Shown here in pieces: positions 36,425 through 44,775 of a stretch of DNA of 64,000 nt; position 1 is the first letter of the stretch; each line of letters starts with the position of its first letter. The stretch comes from Elusimicrobiaceae bacterium. Lineage in GTDB: Bacteria; Elusimicrobiota; Elusimicrobia; Elusimicrobiales; Elusimicrobiaceae. The notes under the pieces were generated by a model. It ran no database searches. It was not told the origin of the DNA and worked only from the letters and a program-made list of their open reading frames with translations. The stretch spans positions 1-64,000 of the forward strand of contig JAGCWX010000007.1 in assembly GCA_017961585.1 (NCBI GenBank), given 5' to 3'. Both the position numbers and the translations under genes were made by a program.

Positions 36425-37071
36425 TTATTTGTTCCTTTCTCGTATAATTTTAAAATAGCAAGGGTGTTTTTCCACACGATGTCTTTAATTTGTTGATGTA
36501 ACTGCGGGGAAAACGTCCTTTGCTTTAAATCGTGCAAGAGTGCAATACGGTGACACTCGGAAAAATTGATTTGCCCAAAAATCACGTGAGTAATAATCAC
36601 CAGTTCTACGGAATGTTCTTTAAGGCCGGTTAGTTTGCTGATAATTTTATAGGGCCGCGTGTGATATCCTTCCAAAAATGAAAACAACAAGGGCAAAAGC
36701 TCTTTGGAATTATCCAGCGCAGCGTGTGTAAAAATACGTTCCAGCGGCAACATTTTGCTATCTAACCCCAGGTCGGTTACTATGTCTAATAAATCGTGCA
36801 ATAGTTGCAAAGTTTGCTCGTGGGAAAGCGTATCCAATTTATTGAGCGCGTCCGCTATTTTTTTATCTTGTTGAAAAGGTTTGTGCTGTTCGTTGGCTAG
36901 GTATTTAACCGTTTCCAAATAAAGGGAGCGCTTATCGCCAAAATAATAATTTACCGCCGAAACATTCATGTGAGCTGCGGCTACAATTTCGCGCACGGAA
37001 GTATCCGTATATCCTTTTTGAGCAAATATACGCGCGGATGTTTTTAAAAGTTTAAGCCGAGCATCTTTCAT
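36421..37071 (-). CDS. TetR-family repressor of the efflux operon (CecR/DUF1956-like)
   Basis: A 216-residue regulator. The N-terminal helix-turn-helix (FAQKGYTDTSVREIVAAAHMNVSAVNYYFGDKRSLY) is a classic TetR DNA-binding domain; the C-terminal ligand domain with HVIFGQINFSECHR resembles the CecR/DUF1956 group. ATG 37071 is chosen: it starts MKDARLKLL, whereas the in-frame ATG 37107 would place the -10 box within the gene. It is the first gene of the pump operon and likely autoregulates through the palindrome upstream. Confidence 0.92.
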   Translation of the reverse strand: MKDARLKLLKTSARIFAQKGYTDTSVREIVAAAHMNVSAVNYYFGDKRSLYLETVKYLANEQHKPFQQDKKIADALNKLDTLSHEQTLQLLHDLLDIVTDLGLDSKMLPLERIFTHAALDNSKELLPLLFSFLEGYHTRPYKIISKLTGLKEHSVELVIITHVIFGQINFSECHRIALLHDLKQRTFSPQLHQQIKDIVWKNTLAILKLYEKGTNK

Positions 37072-37078
37072 ACAAAAA

Positions 37079-37125
37079 ATTATAACATAAACAAACAAAA
37101 AATTCAAACAATTGTTTGAATTTTT
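37079..37125 (-). promoter_or_regulatory. Promoter with 28-bp perfect palindrome operator of the tetR-efflux operon
   Basis: On the minus strand TTGAAT (37102-37107), a 17-base spacer and TATAAT (37079-37084, preceded by TGT). The perfect palindrome 37098-37125, centred on CAATTG with half-site AAAAATTCAAACAA, covers the -35 box. TetR dimers bind such palindromes, so repression by the adjacent regulator is the likely control. The -10 box ends seven bases before the tetR ATG, so the mRNA would be leaderless. Confidence 0.75.
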
Positions 37126-37197
37126 GTTCTTCTACTATAGAAATGAATAAATACTGGGAAAATTCTTCAAAAAATTCTTGTTATGAGAAAGAATATT

Positions 37198-38070
37198 TTA
37201 GTTCTTTTTTGCCAGTAATTTTTTCAAATATTCGTAATAATTATTTTTAGGTGCCTTGGCCAAACGGGCTTGCAATTGTGCGGGGGTAATGAACCCTTTG
37301 CTCAGCGCAATTTCTTCCAAGCAGGCAATTTCTACCCCTTGGTTTACTTGCATACTGTGCACAAAATTGCTGGCTTGCAACACGCTTTCGTGCGTACCGG
37401 TATCCAGCCAGGCAAAGCCGCGGCCTAAGTGTGCTACGTGCAAATTGTCTTGTTCCAAATAGAGGCGGTTTAAGTCGGTAATTTCCAGCTCACCGCGTGC
37501 GGACGGAGTTAGCTCTTTGGCTAGTTTGGCCACTTGATTATCGTAGAAATACAAGCCGGTTACAGCAAAATTACTTTTGGGATTTTTGGGCTTTTCTTCC
37601 AAGGAAATAGCTTTGCCGGTTTTATCAAATTCCACTACCCCAAAACGTTCCGGATCGTTCACCTCATAGGCAAAGACAGTAGCCCCCGGGCGGGGTTTAG
37701 CTGCTTGGGTTAATATTTCTTCAAAACCGTTACCGTAGAAGATGTTATCACCCAAAATAAGGGCACAATCACTCTTGCCGATAAAGGCCTCCCCCAAGAT
37801 AAAAGCATCTGCAATCCCGCGCTTGATATGCTGAATCATGTAGGAAAGTTTAATTCCCCACTTTTCTCCGGTTCCCAAAACACGTTTAAAGTTATCATTA
37901 TCCTCTGGATTAGTAATGATCAAAATGTCTTTAATTCCCGCTTGCATAAGTACTGAAAGCGGATAATAAATCATAGGTTTGTTATAAATGGGTAGTAAAA
38001 TCTTGGAAATAGGTAAAGAGGCCGGATATAAGCGTGTGCCAGCTCCCCCCGCTAAGATAATTCCCTTCAT
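37198..38070 (-). CDS. rmlA: Glucose-1-phosphate thymidylyltransferase
   Basis: A 290-residue nucleotidyltransferase making dTDP-glucose from dTTP and glucose 1-phosphate. [45 protein letters not shown] and the late [14 protein letters not shown] are RmlA signatures, and length matches. AGGAGG precedes ATG 38070; the ORF upstream in frame belongs to the phosphatase gene, which it overlaps by four bases. RmlB, C and D are not in the window, so the rest of dTDP-sugar synthesis must be elsewhere. Confidence 0.95.
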   Translation of the reverse strand: MKGIILAGGAGTRLYPASLPISKILLPIYNKPMIYYPLSVLMQAGIKDILIITNPEDNDNFKRVLGTGEKWGIKLSYMIQHIKRGIADAFILGEAFIGKSDCALILGDNIFYGNGFEEILTQAAKPRPGATVFAYEVNDPERFGVVEFDKTGKAISLEEKPKNPKSNFAVTGLYFYDNQVAKLAKELTPSARGELEITDLNRLYLEQDNLHVAHLGRGFAWLDTGTHESVLQASNFVHSMQVNQGVEIACLEEIALSKGFITPAQLQARLAKAPKNNYYEYLKKLLAKKN

Positions 38071-38531
38071 AATTGTTCCTCCTGTGATGTTGAAAAATCG
38101 TGTTGGATGTGGGCTGCTGCGTCCTGACAAACCTGATAGAGCTGTTTGCCAAATTTATCAAACACACGCCCATCAAAAGAAATAGGGTCTACTAGATCTT
38201 GCTCCTTGCCGGATGCAAAATCCGCCAGCAACCACATTTTATCCGTATGCTGGGGATATCGGTCCAACAGAAAATCCAGATGAAGTTTTTCCATACAAAA
38301 AATCAAATCTGCCTCTTGCAAATCAGTAGCTCGCAACGGGGTGGCTGTGTGTCCCTCAAACTTAATATTATGCATCTGTAAAGCATGCACGACCTTTTGA
38401 GGAACATTATAAGTTGGATCTGCGTATAGCCCACGAGAAAATACGTTCACCCCAGGCAATAATTGTTTTAAAAATTCCTGTGCCATAAAACTGCGGCAAA
38501 TATTTGCGTGGCAAATGCATAAAATCTTCAT
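38067..38531 (-). CDS. Low-molecular-weight protein tyrosine phosphatase (Wzb/Etp type)
   Basis: A 154-residue LMW-PTP. The catalytic P-loop is C7-x5-R13 (CHANICRS) and the general-acid Asp lies in LVDPISF. Such enzymes dephosphorylate the tyrosine-rich tail of Wzc-type kinases; a Wzc gene with eight C-terminal tyrosines lies nearby at 40917-42623, though on the other strand. The gene is coupled to rmlA. Its start is only 35 bases from the divergent ligase gene, and it shows AAGG directly before ATG, too close for a normal ribosome binding site. Confidence 0.9.
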   Translation of the reverse strand: MKILCICHANICRSFMAQEFLKQLLPGVNVFSRGLYADPTYNVPQKVVHALQMHNIKFEGHTATPLRATDLQEADLIFCMEKLHLDFLLDRYPQHTDKMWLLADFASGKEQDLVDPISFDGRVFDKFGKQLYQVCQDAAAHIQHDFSTSQEEQL

Positions 38532-38538
38532 CCTTATT

Positions 38539-38560
38539 AATATAGCAAATTTGATAAAAT
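38539..38560. promoter_or_regulatory. Back-to-back -10 boxes in a 35-bp divergent spacer
   Basis: Minus strand TATATT (38539-38544) ends seven bases before the phosphatase ATG; plus strand TAAAAT (38555-38560) ends six bases before the ligase ATG. The 35-bp spacer leaves no room for a normal leader on either side. -35 boxes are not recognisable. Confidence 0.4.
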
Positions 38561-38566
38561 AACTAT

Positions 38567-40216
38567 ATGCATTTATTTTTAAAGATTCTCGTGGCTGTAC
38601 TTATCTTTTTTACGCCATTTAGTTTTGCCGCTACCGAACCGTGGGCTTTTTGTATCGTGCAAGGGTTGTTACTGCTGGCGTGGATTGTGTTACTGATTTG
38701 GCGCAGGGAGTTTTTTTATTCTCACCTTTTTAAACCAGTTGCTTACGTATTTCTAGTCCTCATCGGGTTGGGATTGCTGCAGAGTTGTTTTGCGCACACG
38801 TTGTTGCAGAGTTCGGTTTGGTATCCGGTTACTTTGATACGGTTGTATACTTTTGACCACCTATCCTTGTTTGTTACTTATTTTGGGGTTGTCTGCTTGG
38901 CATTCCAGGTATATGCCTCTTTCGATGAAGTTAAACAGCTTTTGGGGTGCTTGATAGTATGTGGGCTGGCGGTGGCTTTGTGCGCGCTTATATTCCCGCA
39001 TGGAACATATATCATCAAATTGACGGGCATTCGCCAGGCGGCCGAGGCCGTAGGCCCCTTTTTAAACCGCAACCACGGTGGTTTGTTTTTAGCTATGAAT
39101 GCCCTGTTGGCATTAGGATTGTTTTTTACGTATCAATTACAGGGGCTTAAGGCACTGGGATCTCAAGCCAAACGGACTTTTGTGGTCAAACAATGTTGGT
39201 TAGGTGCCGTTGTGCTGGGGCTAATTTTGGCGGCAGTGTTTTCCCGCTCACGCGGGGCGATGCTTTCGCTGTTTATTGGATTATTTAGCTATGCTTTGCT
39301 TTGTATGTGGTGCGTGCCGCAACAAATTCGCAAACGTTTAAAGAGAATCTTTTATACTCTATTATTATTGGGGGCATCTTGCGCTTGGATTTACGCACAC
39401 ATCCCGCAAATCAATGAATTTTCTCATCGTACTTCCGGGGTATCGGCGGATATCCGTCAAATGATGTACCGAGGGGCTGTGGATATACTCAAACAATACC
39501 CGATATGGGGAATTGGAGAAGGAGCCCTGCCGGTGGTCATTCCTTCTTATACGGAGGTGCGGCTTAGTCATTACATAGAACACTTGCATAATGACTGGCT
39601 GGAAATGACCGTAGAAATTGGGCTCATAGGCGCCGGGCTGGTACTGATTGGATTTATTTGGTTTGCTGTTCTTGCTCTTAAAAAGCTCAAACGCTTGCCC
39701 CCCCATAAGCAGTTTTTATTTGCGGCCTTGCTCAGTGCCTTGCTTGCCATGAGCATAGGTTGTTTGGTGGATTTTCACTTTTTCATACCGGGTTGTTCTC
39801 TGGTATTTTTGTGGGCATTGGGAGGGTGTCTCTCCCCCACTTTTCACAAAGGACACGTGCACGCCATTCATATGGGATGGGTGATTAAAATCATAATTTT
39901 GGCTTGTTTCTTTGCTGCGTGCGTGATTCCATTCCAAAAGGCGCGGGCTTGGCGAGCTGTTTGGTTTGGTAAAGGGCTTAAAACGGAAGGAAAATTGAAA
40001 GCTTACCAGCAGGGGCTTGCTTATTACCCTAGCCCACGCAATGCTGTACGCCTGGGGAATGCTTATTACAATGCTTCTAAGTATGAAGACGAGTGGATTA
40101 TGCAGGTCTATTATCTGGAGCTTGCTCAGCAAATTGCGCAAGAGTATTTGGAAAAATACCCCAAAGATAAAGAACTCTCTCAGTTGTATTTACGTACCCA
40201 GCGGCAGTTAGACTAG
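38567..40216 (+). CDS. O-antigen ligase/polymerase family protein (Wzy_C/WaaL type)
   Basis: A 549-residue protein with about 11-12 transmembrane segments up to residue 440. The Wzy_C/O-antigen ligase signature is YIEHLHNDWLEMTVEIGLIG, on a periplasmic loop, preceded by RNHGGLF. It would join or polymerise undecaprenyl-linked glycan in the periplasm. The C-terminal 100 residues are soluble and resemble a short TPR-like helical region (LKAYQQGLAYYPSPRNAVRLGNAYY). There is no ribosome binding site before the ATG; the -10 box sits six bases upstream. A second Wzy-like protein is encoded at 57638-58804. Confidence 0.85.
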   Translation: MHLFLKILVAVLIFFTPFSFAATEPWAFCIVQGLLLLAWIVLLIWRREFFYSHLFKPVAYVFLVLIGLGLLQSCFAHTLLQSSVWYPVTLIRLYTFDHLSLFVTYFGVVCLAFQVYASFDEVKQLLGCLIVCGLAVALCALIFPHGTYIIKLTGIRQAAEAVGPFLNRNHGGLFLAMNALLALGLFFTYQLQGLKALGSQAKRTFVVKQCWLGAVVLGLILAAVFSRSRGAMLSLFIGLFSYALLCMWCVPQQIRKRLKRIFYTLLLLGASCAWIYAHIPQINEFSHRTSGVSADIRQMMYRGAVDILKQYPIWGIGEGALPVVIPSYTEVRLSHYIEHLHNDWLEMTVEIGLIGAGLVLIGFIWFAVLALKKLKRLPPHKQFLFAALLSALLAMSIGCLVDFHFFIPGCSLVFLWALGGCLSPTFHKGHVHAIHMGWVIKIIILACFFAACVIPFQKARAWRAVWFGKGLKTEGKLKAYQQGLAYYPSPRNAVRLGNAYYNASKYEDEWIMQVYYLELAQQIAQEYLEKYPKDKELSQLYLRTQRQLD

Positions 40217-40236
40217 CCAAGTCCTCCTGAATTTGC

Positions 40237-40242
40237 TATAAT
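40237..40242 (+). promoter_or_regulatory. -10 box of the wza-wzc unit
   Basis: TATAAT ends nine bases before the ATG at 40252, with no Shine-Dalgarno sequence between. If used, the mRNA would have a leader of two or three bases at most. Confidence 0.4.
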
Positions 40243-40251
40243 ATAAGCACT

Positions 40252-40905
40252 ATGAAACTTCAAACTCTCACCCCCTACTGTATAGTAGTTTGTTTGGGTA
40301 TCCTGTGTGGATGCTCCAGCGCCCCCGTTGAAAAGGATAGCGCTCTCTCCAATAATATTACTCGTCAAGATGTTTCCAACGCTTTGCAACAAGTAAGGTC
40401 TTCTCAGGCGTATATATTGCAACCTGGGGATTTGGTAGATATTAAAGTATATATGGAAGACAATATGGACCGCGTACTACGTCTAAGCGGCAATGGAACG
40501 GTTACCTTCCCGCTGGTGGGGAATATCAAATTGTCGGGGCTGACGCTGGAACAAGCGGAACAAAAGCTGGCAAACCGTTTAACGGAATACATCCGCCAAC
40601 CGCAGGTTTCTATGTTGGTAAAAGAATACGGGAACAAAACTGTTTACGTGTTGGGGCAGGTATCTCGTCCGGCTGCTATCCAAATCCCGCCGGAGAAACA
40701 ACTTACTGTGTTGGAAGCAATCACTTCCGTAGGTGGATTTACCGATATTGCCAACACTTCCAAAGTGCGGGTGCTACGTGTAGAAGACGGCAAACAAAAA
40801 ACCATTGATGTAGACGTAAGCCAAATCACCAAACAAGGCAATAAGAGTATGGATATTGCTTTGCGTCCGGGTGATGTAATCTTCGTACCGCAGAGTATGT
40901 TCTAA
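40252..40905 (+). CDS. Polysaccharide export lipoprotein (Wza/OtnA type)
   Basis: A 217-residue lipoprotein: signal peptide with lipobox L18-C19-G20-C21, so the mature protein would be lipid-anchored at C21. The poly_export domain starts at YILQPGDLVDIKVY and runs through GNGTVTFPLVGNIKLSGLTLEQAEQKL; an SLBB domain (VYVLGQVSRPAAIQIPPEKQ) follows. Shorter than E. coli Wza (about 380 residues) as it has one SLBB repeat. It forms the outer-membrane export pore together with the Wzc protein encoded 11 bases downstream. Confidence 0.95.
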   Translation: MKLQTLTPYCIVVCLGILCGCSSAPVEKDSALSNNITRQDVSNALQQVRSSQAYILQPGDLVDIKVYMEDNMDRVLRLSGNGTVTFPLVGNIKLSGLTLEQAEQKLANRLTEYIRQPQVSMLVKEYGNKTVYVLGQVSRPAAIQIPPEKQLTVLEAITSVGGFTDIANTSKVRVLRVEDGKQKTIDVDVSQITKQGNKSMDIALRPGDVIFVPQSMF

Positions 40906-40916
40906 GGAAAAGGACT

Positions 40917-42623
40917 ATGAAAGACGAAGAATTAGATATAACTACCCTTATCAATTTAGTGTTAAAACGTTTTTGGTTGATTGCTGCTATGGCCCTCGTG
41001 GGGTTGGTGGCAGCTATTTTGGTTAATGTTTTTATGCGCCCGGTGTACGAAGCCACCACGCTGATGATGATCAACCAAGAAAATGCCGGGAAACTGGACG
41101 ATTCCCCCTACGGCAGCTTTGCCAGTATGGAAGATTATTACCGTACCCAATACCAGTTGTTGGGAAGCCGCTCCTTGCTGGAAAGCGTGTATAAACAGCT
41201 TGATTTGCGGCAATATGAAGAATTTTCCACCGGCTTAGGCAGGTTGCGCAAAGCGATTAAAATTGACCCGGTAACGCGCAGCCGTTTAGTAAACGTAAGG
41301 GCTCGCTCGTACGATCCCAATTTGGCTGCCGAAATTTCTAATACGTTAGCCAACAATTTTGTGCAAGAAAACGTCAGCAACCGTATTTCTATGGGGCAGG
41401 ACATTATTCGCGCCCTGGAAAGCACGGAAACCAGCGACGAAGAGCAAGAGCTTTTAAACTCTATGCCTCAGGTGGTCAATAGCGATTTTATCAAATCGCT
41501 CAAACAACAAGAGGCCTCCTTAGATCGTACCTGGGCTCAGCTTTCCGCCAAATATACCCCCCAACACCCCGAGGTAGTATCCGTAAAACGTCAGTTGGCA
41601 GCTACAAAAGCCCAAATTGCCTTGGAAACTCGCCGCTTGGTGCAAAGTATTAAGATTGAGCTTTCCGGTCAATTTTCGGGCAATAACGTGCGTATTGTGG
41701 ACCCGGCGGTTGTTCCTTCTTCGCCTATCTTGCCGCGCAAATTAATCAATATAGCCGTGGGTTTGCTAGGGGGTGCTATCCTGGGAGTACTACTTGTATT
41801 CTTATTGGAATTCCTGGATCAAACTGTGAAATCTTCCGAAGATTTGGAAAAGAAACTTAATTTGCCCTTTTTGGGGTTTGTTCCTTACGAAAAATCAAAG
41901 AAGAAAGAAGCCGAATATGCCTCCATGCTTAAAGAAGGCAATATTCTGCTGGCCGAAAACGTGCGCAATATCCGCACGATGTTAGATTTTACGCTGGCGG
42001 ACGATCGGCAGGCCCCGGTTTTAATTAGCAGCTCTATGCAGGGCGAAGGGAAGAGTAACCTTTCTTCTAACTTGGCAGTAGCCCTGGCGCAAACGGGCAA
42101 AAAAGTACTGCTTATTGACGGCGATTTGCGTCGTTGCCGCTTGCATAAAGTATTTAAAGTATCCCCGGAAAAGGGGCTTAGCAACATTTGGGACCGGGAT
42201 GCTGCGAAGGCGGATTATGCCTCTAACGTACAGCCGGCAAAAGATGTACCTAACTTGTTTATAATGACAGCCGGTCAACGTCCGCCAAACCCAACTGAAC
42301 TGTTAAATACCCCCCGCTTGGCAGATTTTATTGCCTGGGCGCAAAAGAATTATGACCACGTGTTAGTGGACTGCCCGGCTATCTTGCCGGTGGCGGATAC
42401 CATGCTGTGGGGTAAATACATCCCGCGTACCGTTTTTGTAATCCGGTACGGAAAAACCAATGCGCGTGCCGCCCAAATGGCCCTGGATAAACTACAAAAA
42501 GCCGGTGTAAAGGTATTGGGGGCTGTGATTGGTCACTACAAAGCCCAAGGGCTATCTTACGGCAAGTATGGGTATTATAAGAGCTATTCTTATTACTACT
42601 CTAACGATGACGAAAAAAAATAA
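40917..42623 (+). CDS. Wzc-type chain-length regulator and tyrosine autokinase
   Basis: A 568-residue BY-kinase. Wzz domain with one helix near residues 21-41, a periplasmic coiled-coil region, a second helix around 278-298 (LINIAVGLLGGAILG) and a cytoplasmic kinase domain: Walker A MQGEGKSN (near 372-379), Walker A' LLIDGDLRR and Walker B HVLVDCPAI. The tail (residues 545-568) has eight tyrosines, the expected autophosphorylation cluster. It would control polymer length and export with the lipoprotein encoded just upstream and the LMW-PTP nearby. A strong terminator follows. Confidence 0.95.
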   Translation: MKDEELDITTLINLVLKRFWLIAAMALVGLVAAILVNVFMRPVYEATTLMMINQENAGKLDDSPYGSFASMEDYYRTQYQLLGSRSLLESVYKQLDLRQYEEFSTGLGRLRKAIKIDPVTRSRLVNVRARSYDPNLAAEISNTLANNFVQENVSNRISMGQDIIRALESTETSDEEQELLNSMPQVVNSDFIKSLKQQEASLDRTWAQLSAKYTPQHPEVVSVKRQLAATKAQIALETRRLVQSIKIELSGQFSGNNVRIVDPAVVPSSPILPRKLINIAVGLLGGAILGVLLVFLLEFLDQTVKSSEDLEKKLNLPFLGFVPYEKSKKKEAEYASMLKEGNILLAENVRNIRTMLDFTLADDRQAPVLISSSMQGEGKSNLSSNLAVALAQTGKKVLLIDGDLRRCRLHKVFKVSPEKGLSNIWDRDAAKADYASNVQPAKDVPNLFIMTAGQRPPNPTELLNTPRLADFIAWAQKNYDHVLVDCPAILPVADTMLWGKYIPRTVFVIRYGKTNARAAQMALDKLQKAGVKVLGAVIGHYKAQGLSYGKYGYYKSYSYYYSNDDEKK

Positions 42624-42646
42624 ATAGTCAATTGCTATCAACTCAG

Positions 42647-42681
42647 CACTCCCTAGGGAAAAACCTAGGGAGTGTTTTTTT
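42647..42681 (+). terminator. Terminator after wzc
   Basis: CACTCCCTAGG and CCTAGGGAGTG pair perfectly around GAAAAA, followed by seven T residues. Confidence 0.95.
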
Positions 42682-42693
42682 ATAAAATGGGCC

Positions 42694-42721
42694 TTGAAAT
42701 TTTCAGAAAAACCCTTATACC
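42694..42721 (+). promoter_or_regulatory. Promoter of the exported ankyrin gene
   Basis: TTGAAA, a 16-base spacer and TATACC, directly after the wzc terminator and about 40 bases before the start codon. GGAGG at 42750-42754 gives a normal ribosome binding site. Confidence 0.55.
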
Positions 42722-42761
42722 ATCAGAGTAGTTGGAATTTATGCCACAAAGGAGGCATATT

Positions 42762-43421
42762 ATGAAAAACATGAGCTTGAGATTTATAAAAGTACTGGTT
42801 TTCCCTGTACTGGCTCTAGTAAGCTTGTCGGTAGTGGTGTTTGCAGGCCCCCTGTCGGAAGATATTTTCCAAGCTGCCGTTGACGGGGATAAGGAAGCCA
42901 TTGAAGACTTGATAGATAAAGGTGCGGATGTAAACAAAACAAATGCAGAGCAAAAAACTGTTTTAATGTTGGCTGCTCAGTACAAGCATCCAGACCTTAT
43001 AGAATACTTGCTAAACCAAACAGGGGCGAAGCAGACGCTAAATAATCGAGATAAACGTGGCTGGACCGCCGTGATGTACGGGGCCGACAGCGGCGACTTG
43101 GCGACAGTGCAAGCTATTGTAGAAAATGCTGGAGGAGAGTTGAATCTAAACCTGACGGAGTTTAAGACGGAGAAGACTGCTTTGGATTTGACAGCAATTG
43201 ACTACGTTGCCGATTACCTCAGATCCAATGGCGCAAAAACTTCCGAGGAGTTAAGAAGACCGCAACGGGTCCAGTTACGACGGCGCGATGATCCGCCGAC
43301 ACCGCAACGGATTCAGTTGCAACGCAATGACCCGCCGGCACCGACACCGAAAAGGATTCAACTGCGGCGCAATGATTCAGGAGTAAAGAAGCAGATTCAA
43401 TATCAACTAAACCACAAATAA
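42762..43421 (+). CDS. Exported ankyrin-repeat protein with a basic repeated tail
   Basis: A 219-residue protein. The ATG at 42762 has GGAGG upstream; an in-frame ATG at 42732 would precede that site. Residues 1-28 form a signal peptide ending VVVFA. Then three to four ankyrin repeats (DIFQAAVDGDKEAIEDLIDKGADVN, TVLMLAAQYKHPDLIEYLL, GWTAVMYGADSGDLATVQAIV). The last 54 residues are Arg/Gln/Pro-rich and hold three copies of P-[QK]-R-[VI]-QL-[RQ]-R-[RN]-D. It is likely periplasmic and binds another protein; the tail could bind an acidic surface polymer or be disordered. It lies alone between terminators in the middle of glycan genes. Confidence 0.8.
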   Translation: MKNMSLRFIKVLVFPVLALVSLSVVVFAGPLSEDIFQAAVDGDKEAIEDLIDKGADVNKTNAEQKTVLMLAAQYKHPDLIEYLLNQTGAKQTLNNRDKRGWTAVMYGADSGDLATVQAIVENAGGELNLNLTEFKTEKTALDLTAIDYVADYLRSNGAKTSEELRRPQRVQLRRRDDPPTPQRIQLQRNDPPAPTPKRIQLRRNDSGVKKQIQYQLNHK

Positions 43422-43439
43422 GATAAGAATCTAAAAAAG

Positions 43440-43467
43440 TTCCCCGGGAATCCCCGGGGAGTTTTTT
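43440..43467 (+). terminator. Terminator after the ankyrin gene
   Basis: TCCCCGGG and CCCGGGGA pair around AATC and are followed by T6. A second hairpin lies directly downstream. Confidence 0.85.
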
Positions 43468-43472
43468 ACATA

Positions 43473-43503
43473 GAAAACCCCGCCTTTTGGGCGGGGTTTT
43501 AAA
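43473..43503. terminator. Bidirectional terminator between convergent genes
   Basis: AAAACCCCGCC and GGCGGGGTTTT pair around a short TTTT loop. A and T flanks serve both the plus-strand ankyrin gene and the minus-strand outer-membrane gene. Confidence 0.9.
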
Positions 43504-43519
43504 ACTAATACTGGGTTTA

Positions 43520-44686
43520 TTAGAACACAGCTTTTACGAATACACCGGCTTTGTTGCTATCGTAATCGGCGGTTCTCCAGTTAGAGTGGCGGGTGCGGAA
43601 TTGATACCATACACCGGCAGACAACCAATCTTTAAATTGATAGTCTAATTCCGGGCGGACAACATAGAGGTTGTCGTCACGTTTGGTATTGTCTACACGC
43701 TTGGAATAGTCCATATTTTCCCACGCCAAGGTTAAGGAAGCGGTAAATTTGTCGGTTAGCTTTTGAGCCCCGTACAAAGATACAACGGTATCGGCAAAAT
43801 AGCGGTTATATTCCCCGGGGATACCGAAGAAGGTTTCTTCCATTTTACGTTCACCGGACAAGCGCAACACGTTGCGAGAGGTCGGTTCCCATTGCAAAGC
43901 TACATAGTAACCAACCAAATCGTTGTAGTCATGAGCACCAGCTAAGCTGTGTTCATATTGGCGCATATCGTAGGTTACTTTGGCAGTACCGGTTACTTTG
44001 GCAGCCAATTGACCGTTTACACCCAACCCCAAGCGATGACCATGGGAGTTTTTGACGTTGGAATTGATCCCGTTGACGCGGACGTAATCTCTATAGTCAA
44101 TGTCGGAATACATATATTCTACAAAGAAGCTGGTTTTGGCCGTCATGTTGTAGTGCAATTGAGCACCCAAGTTCACACGGTTGCGGTTTAAGTATTGCAT
44201 CTCGGATTCAAAATAGCGGTCATAAGAATCGCTGGCAAACAAACCTACGCCAAACATTTTTTCACGGGAAGTTACGTAAGAAATATAGCCCGTGTTGTTT
44301 AAACGTTTGTGGCGTTCCGTCAATGAGCTATTGGCCGGATCGGACGTATAAAGTACGCGATCACCCAATTTGAATTGGTCGTTTTCTAAGGCAAACCCAC
44401 CTAAGGCGTCCCAATAATTGTTCTTGTTGTGCTTTTCCGTATAAGCATTATAACCCACACCAGCTTCGGCAGAGAGCATTAAACCGGTAGAAGGAACATT
44501 GGCCTTATATTCGGCACCCAAGCGAGTGGTGCTGATAAAAGAATCCTTGGTATTCTTATCAGTCAGATAGATGTTATCATCATAGCTGACGGTTTCGGAC
44601 GCTGTGAAATGAAGCGGTTTTTCTGCAGCGACAGGCATGGCCGCAACAAGCGCCACGAGTAGCAAAAGAACAGATGCTTTTTTCAT
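43520..44686 (-). CDS. Outer-membrane beta-barrel protein (BBP2-like)
   Basis: A 388-residue protein: signal peptide MKKASVLLLLVALVAAMPVAA, then alternating beta-strands with aromatic girdles and polar turns throughout, and a C-terminal strand ending in Phe (GVFVKAVF), the BamA recognition signal. Proteins of this type are often found in exopolysaccharide clusters next to Wza/Wzc (beta-barrel porin 2 group), where they help secretion or bind the polymer at the surface; that is inference here. An AAGGAAGAGG site precedes the ATG. It may be read from the vanZ operon upstream since no terminator separates them. Confidence 0.8.
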   Translation of the reverse strand: MKKASVLLLLVALVAAMPVAAEKPLHFTASETVSYDDNIYLTDKNTKDSFISTTRLGAEYKANVPSTGLMLSAEAGVGYNAYTEKHNKNNYWDALGGFALENDQFKLGDRVLYTSDPANSSLTERHKRLNNTGYISYVTSREKMFGVGLFASDSYDRYFESEMQYLNRNRVNLGAQLHYNMTAKTSFFVEYMYSDIDYRDYVRVNGINSNVKNSHGHRLGLGVNGQLAAKVTGTAKVTYDMRQYEHSLAGAHDYNDLVGYYVALQWEPTSRNVLRLSGERKMEETFFGIPGEYNRYFADTVVSLYGAQKLTDKFTASLTLAWENMDYSKRVDNTKRDDNLYVVRPELDYQFKDWLSAGVWYQFRTRHSNWRTADYDSNKAGVFVKAVF

Positions 44687-44775
44687 GATATCTTTTTTCC
44701 TCTTCCTTAATAGTTTTGATACAACAAATTTTTACTGCGACTACACATATATTTTATAAATTTTTTGCGGCAGAC

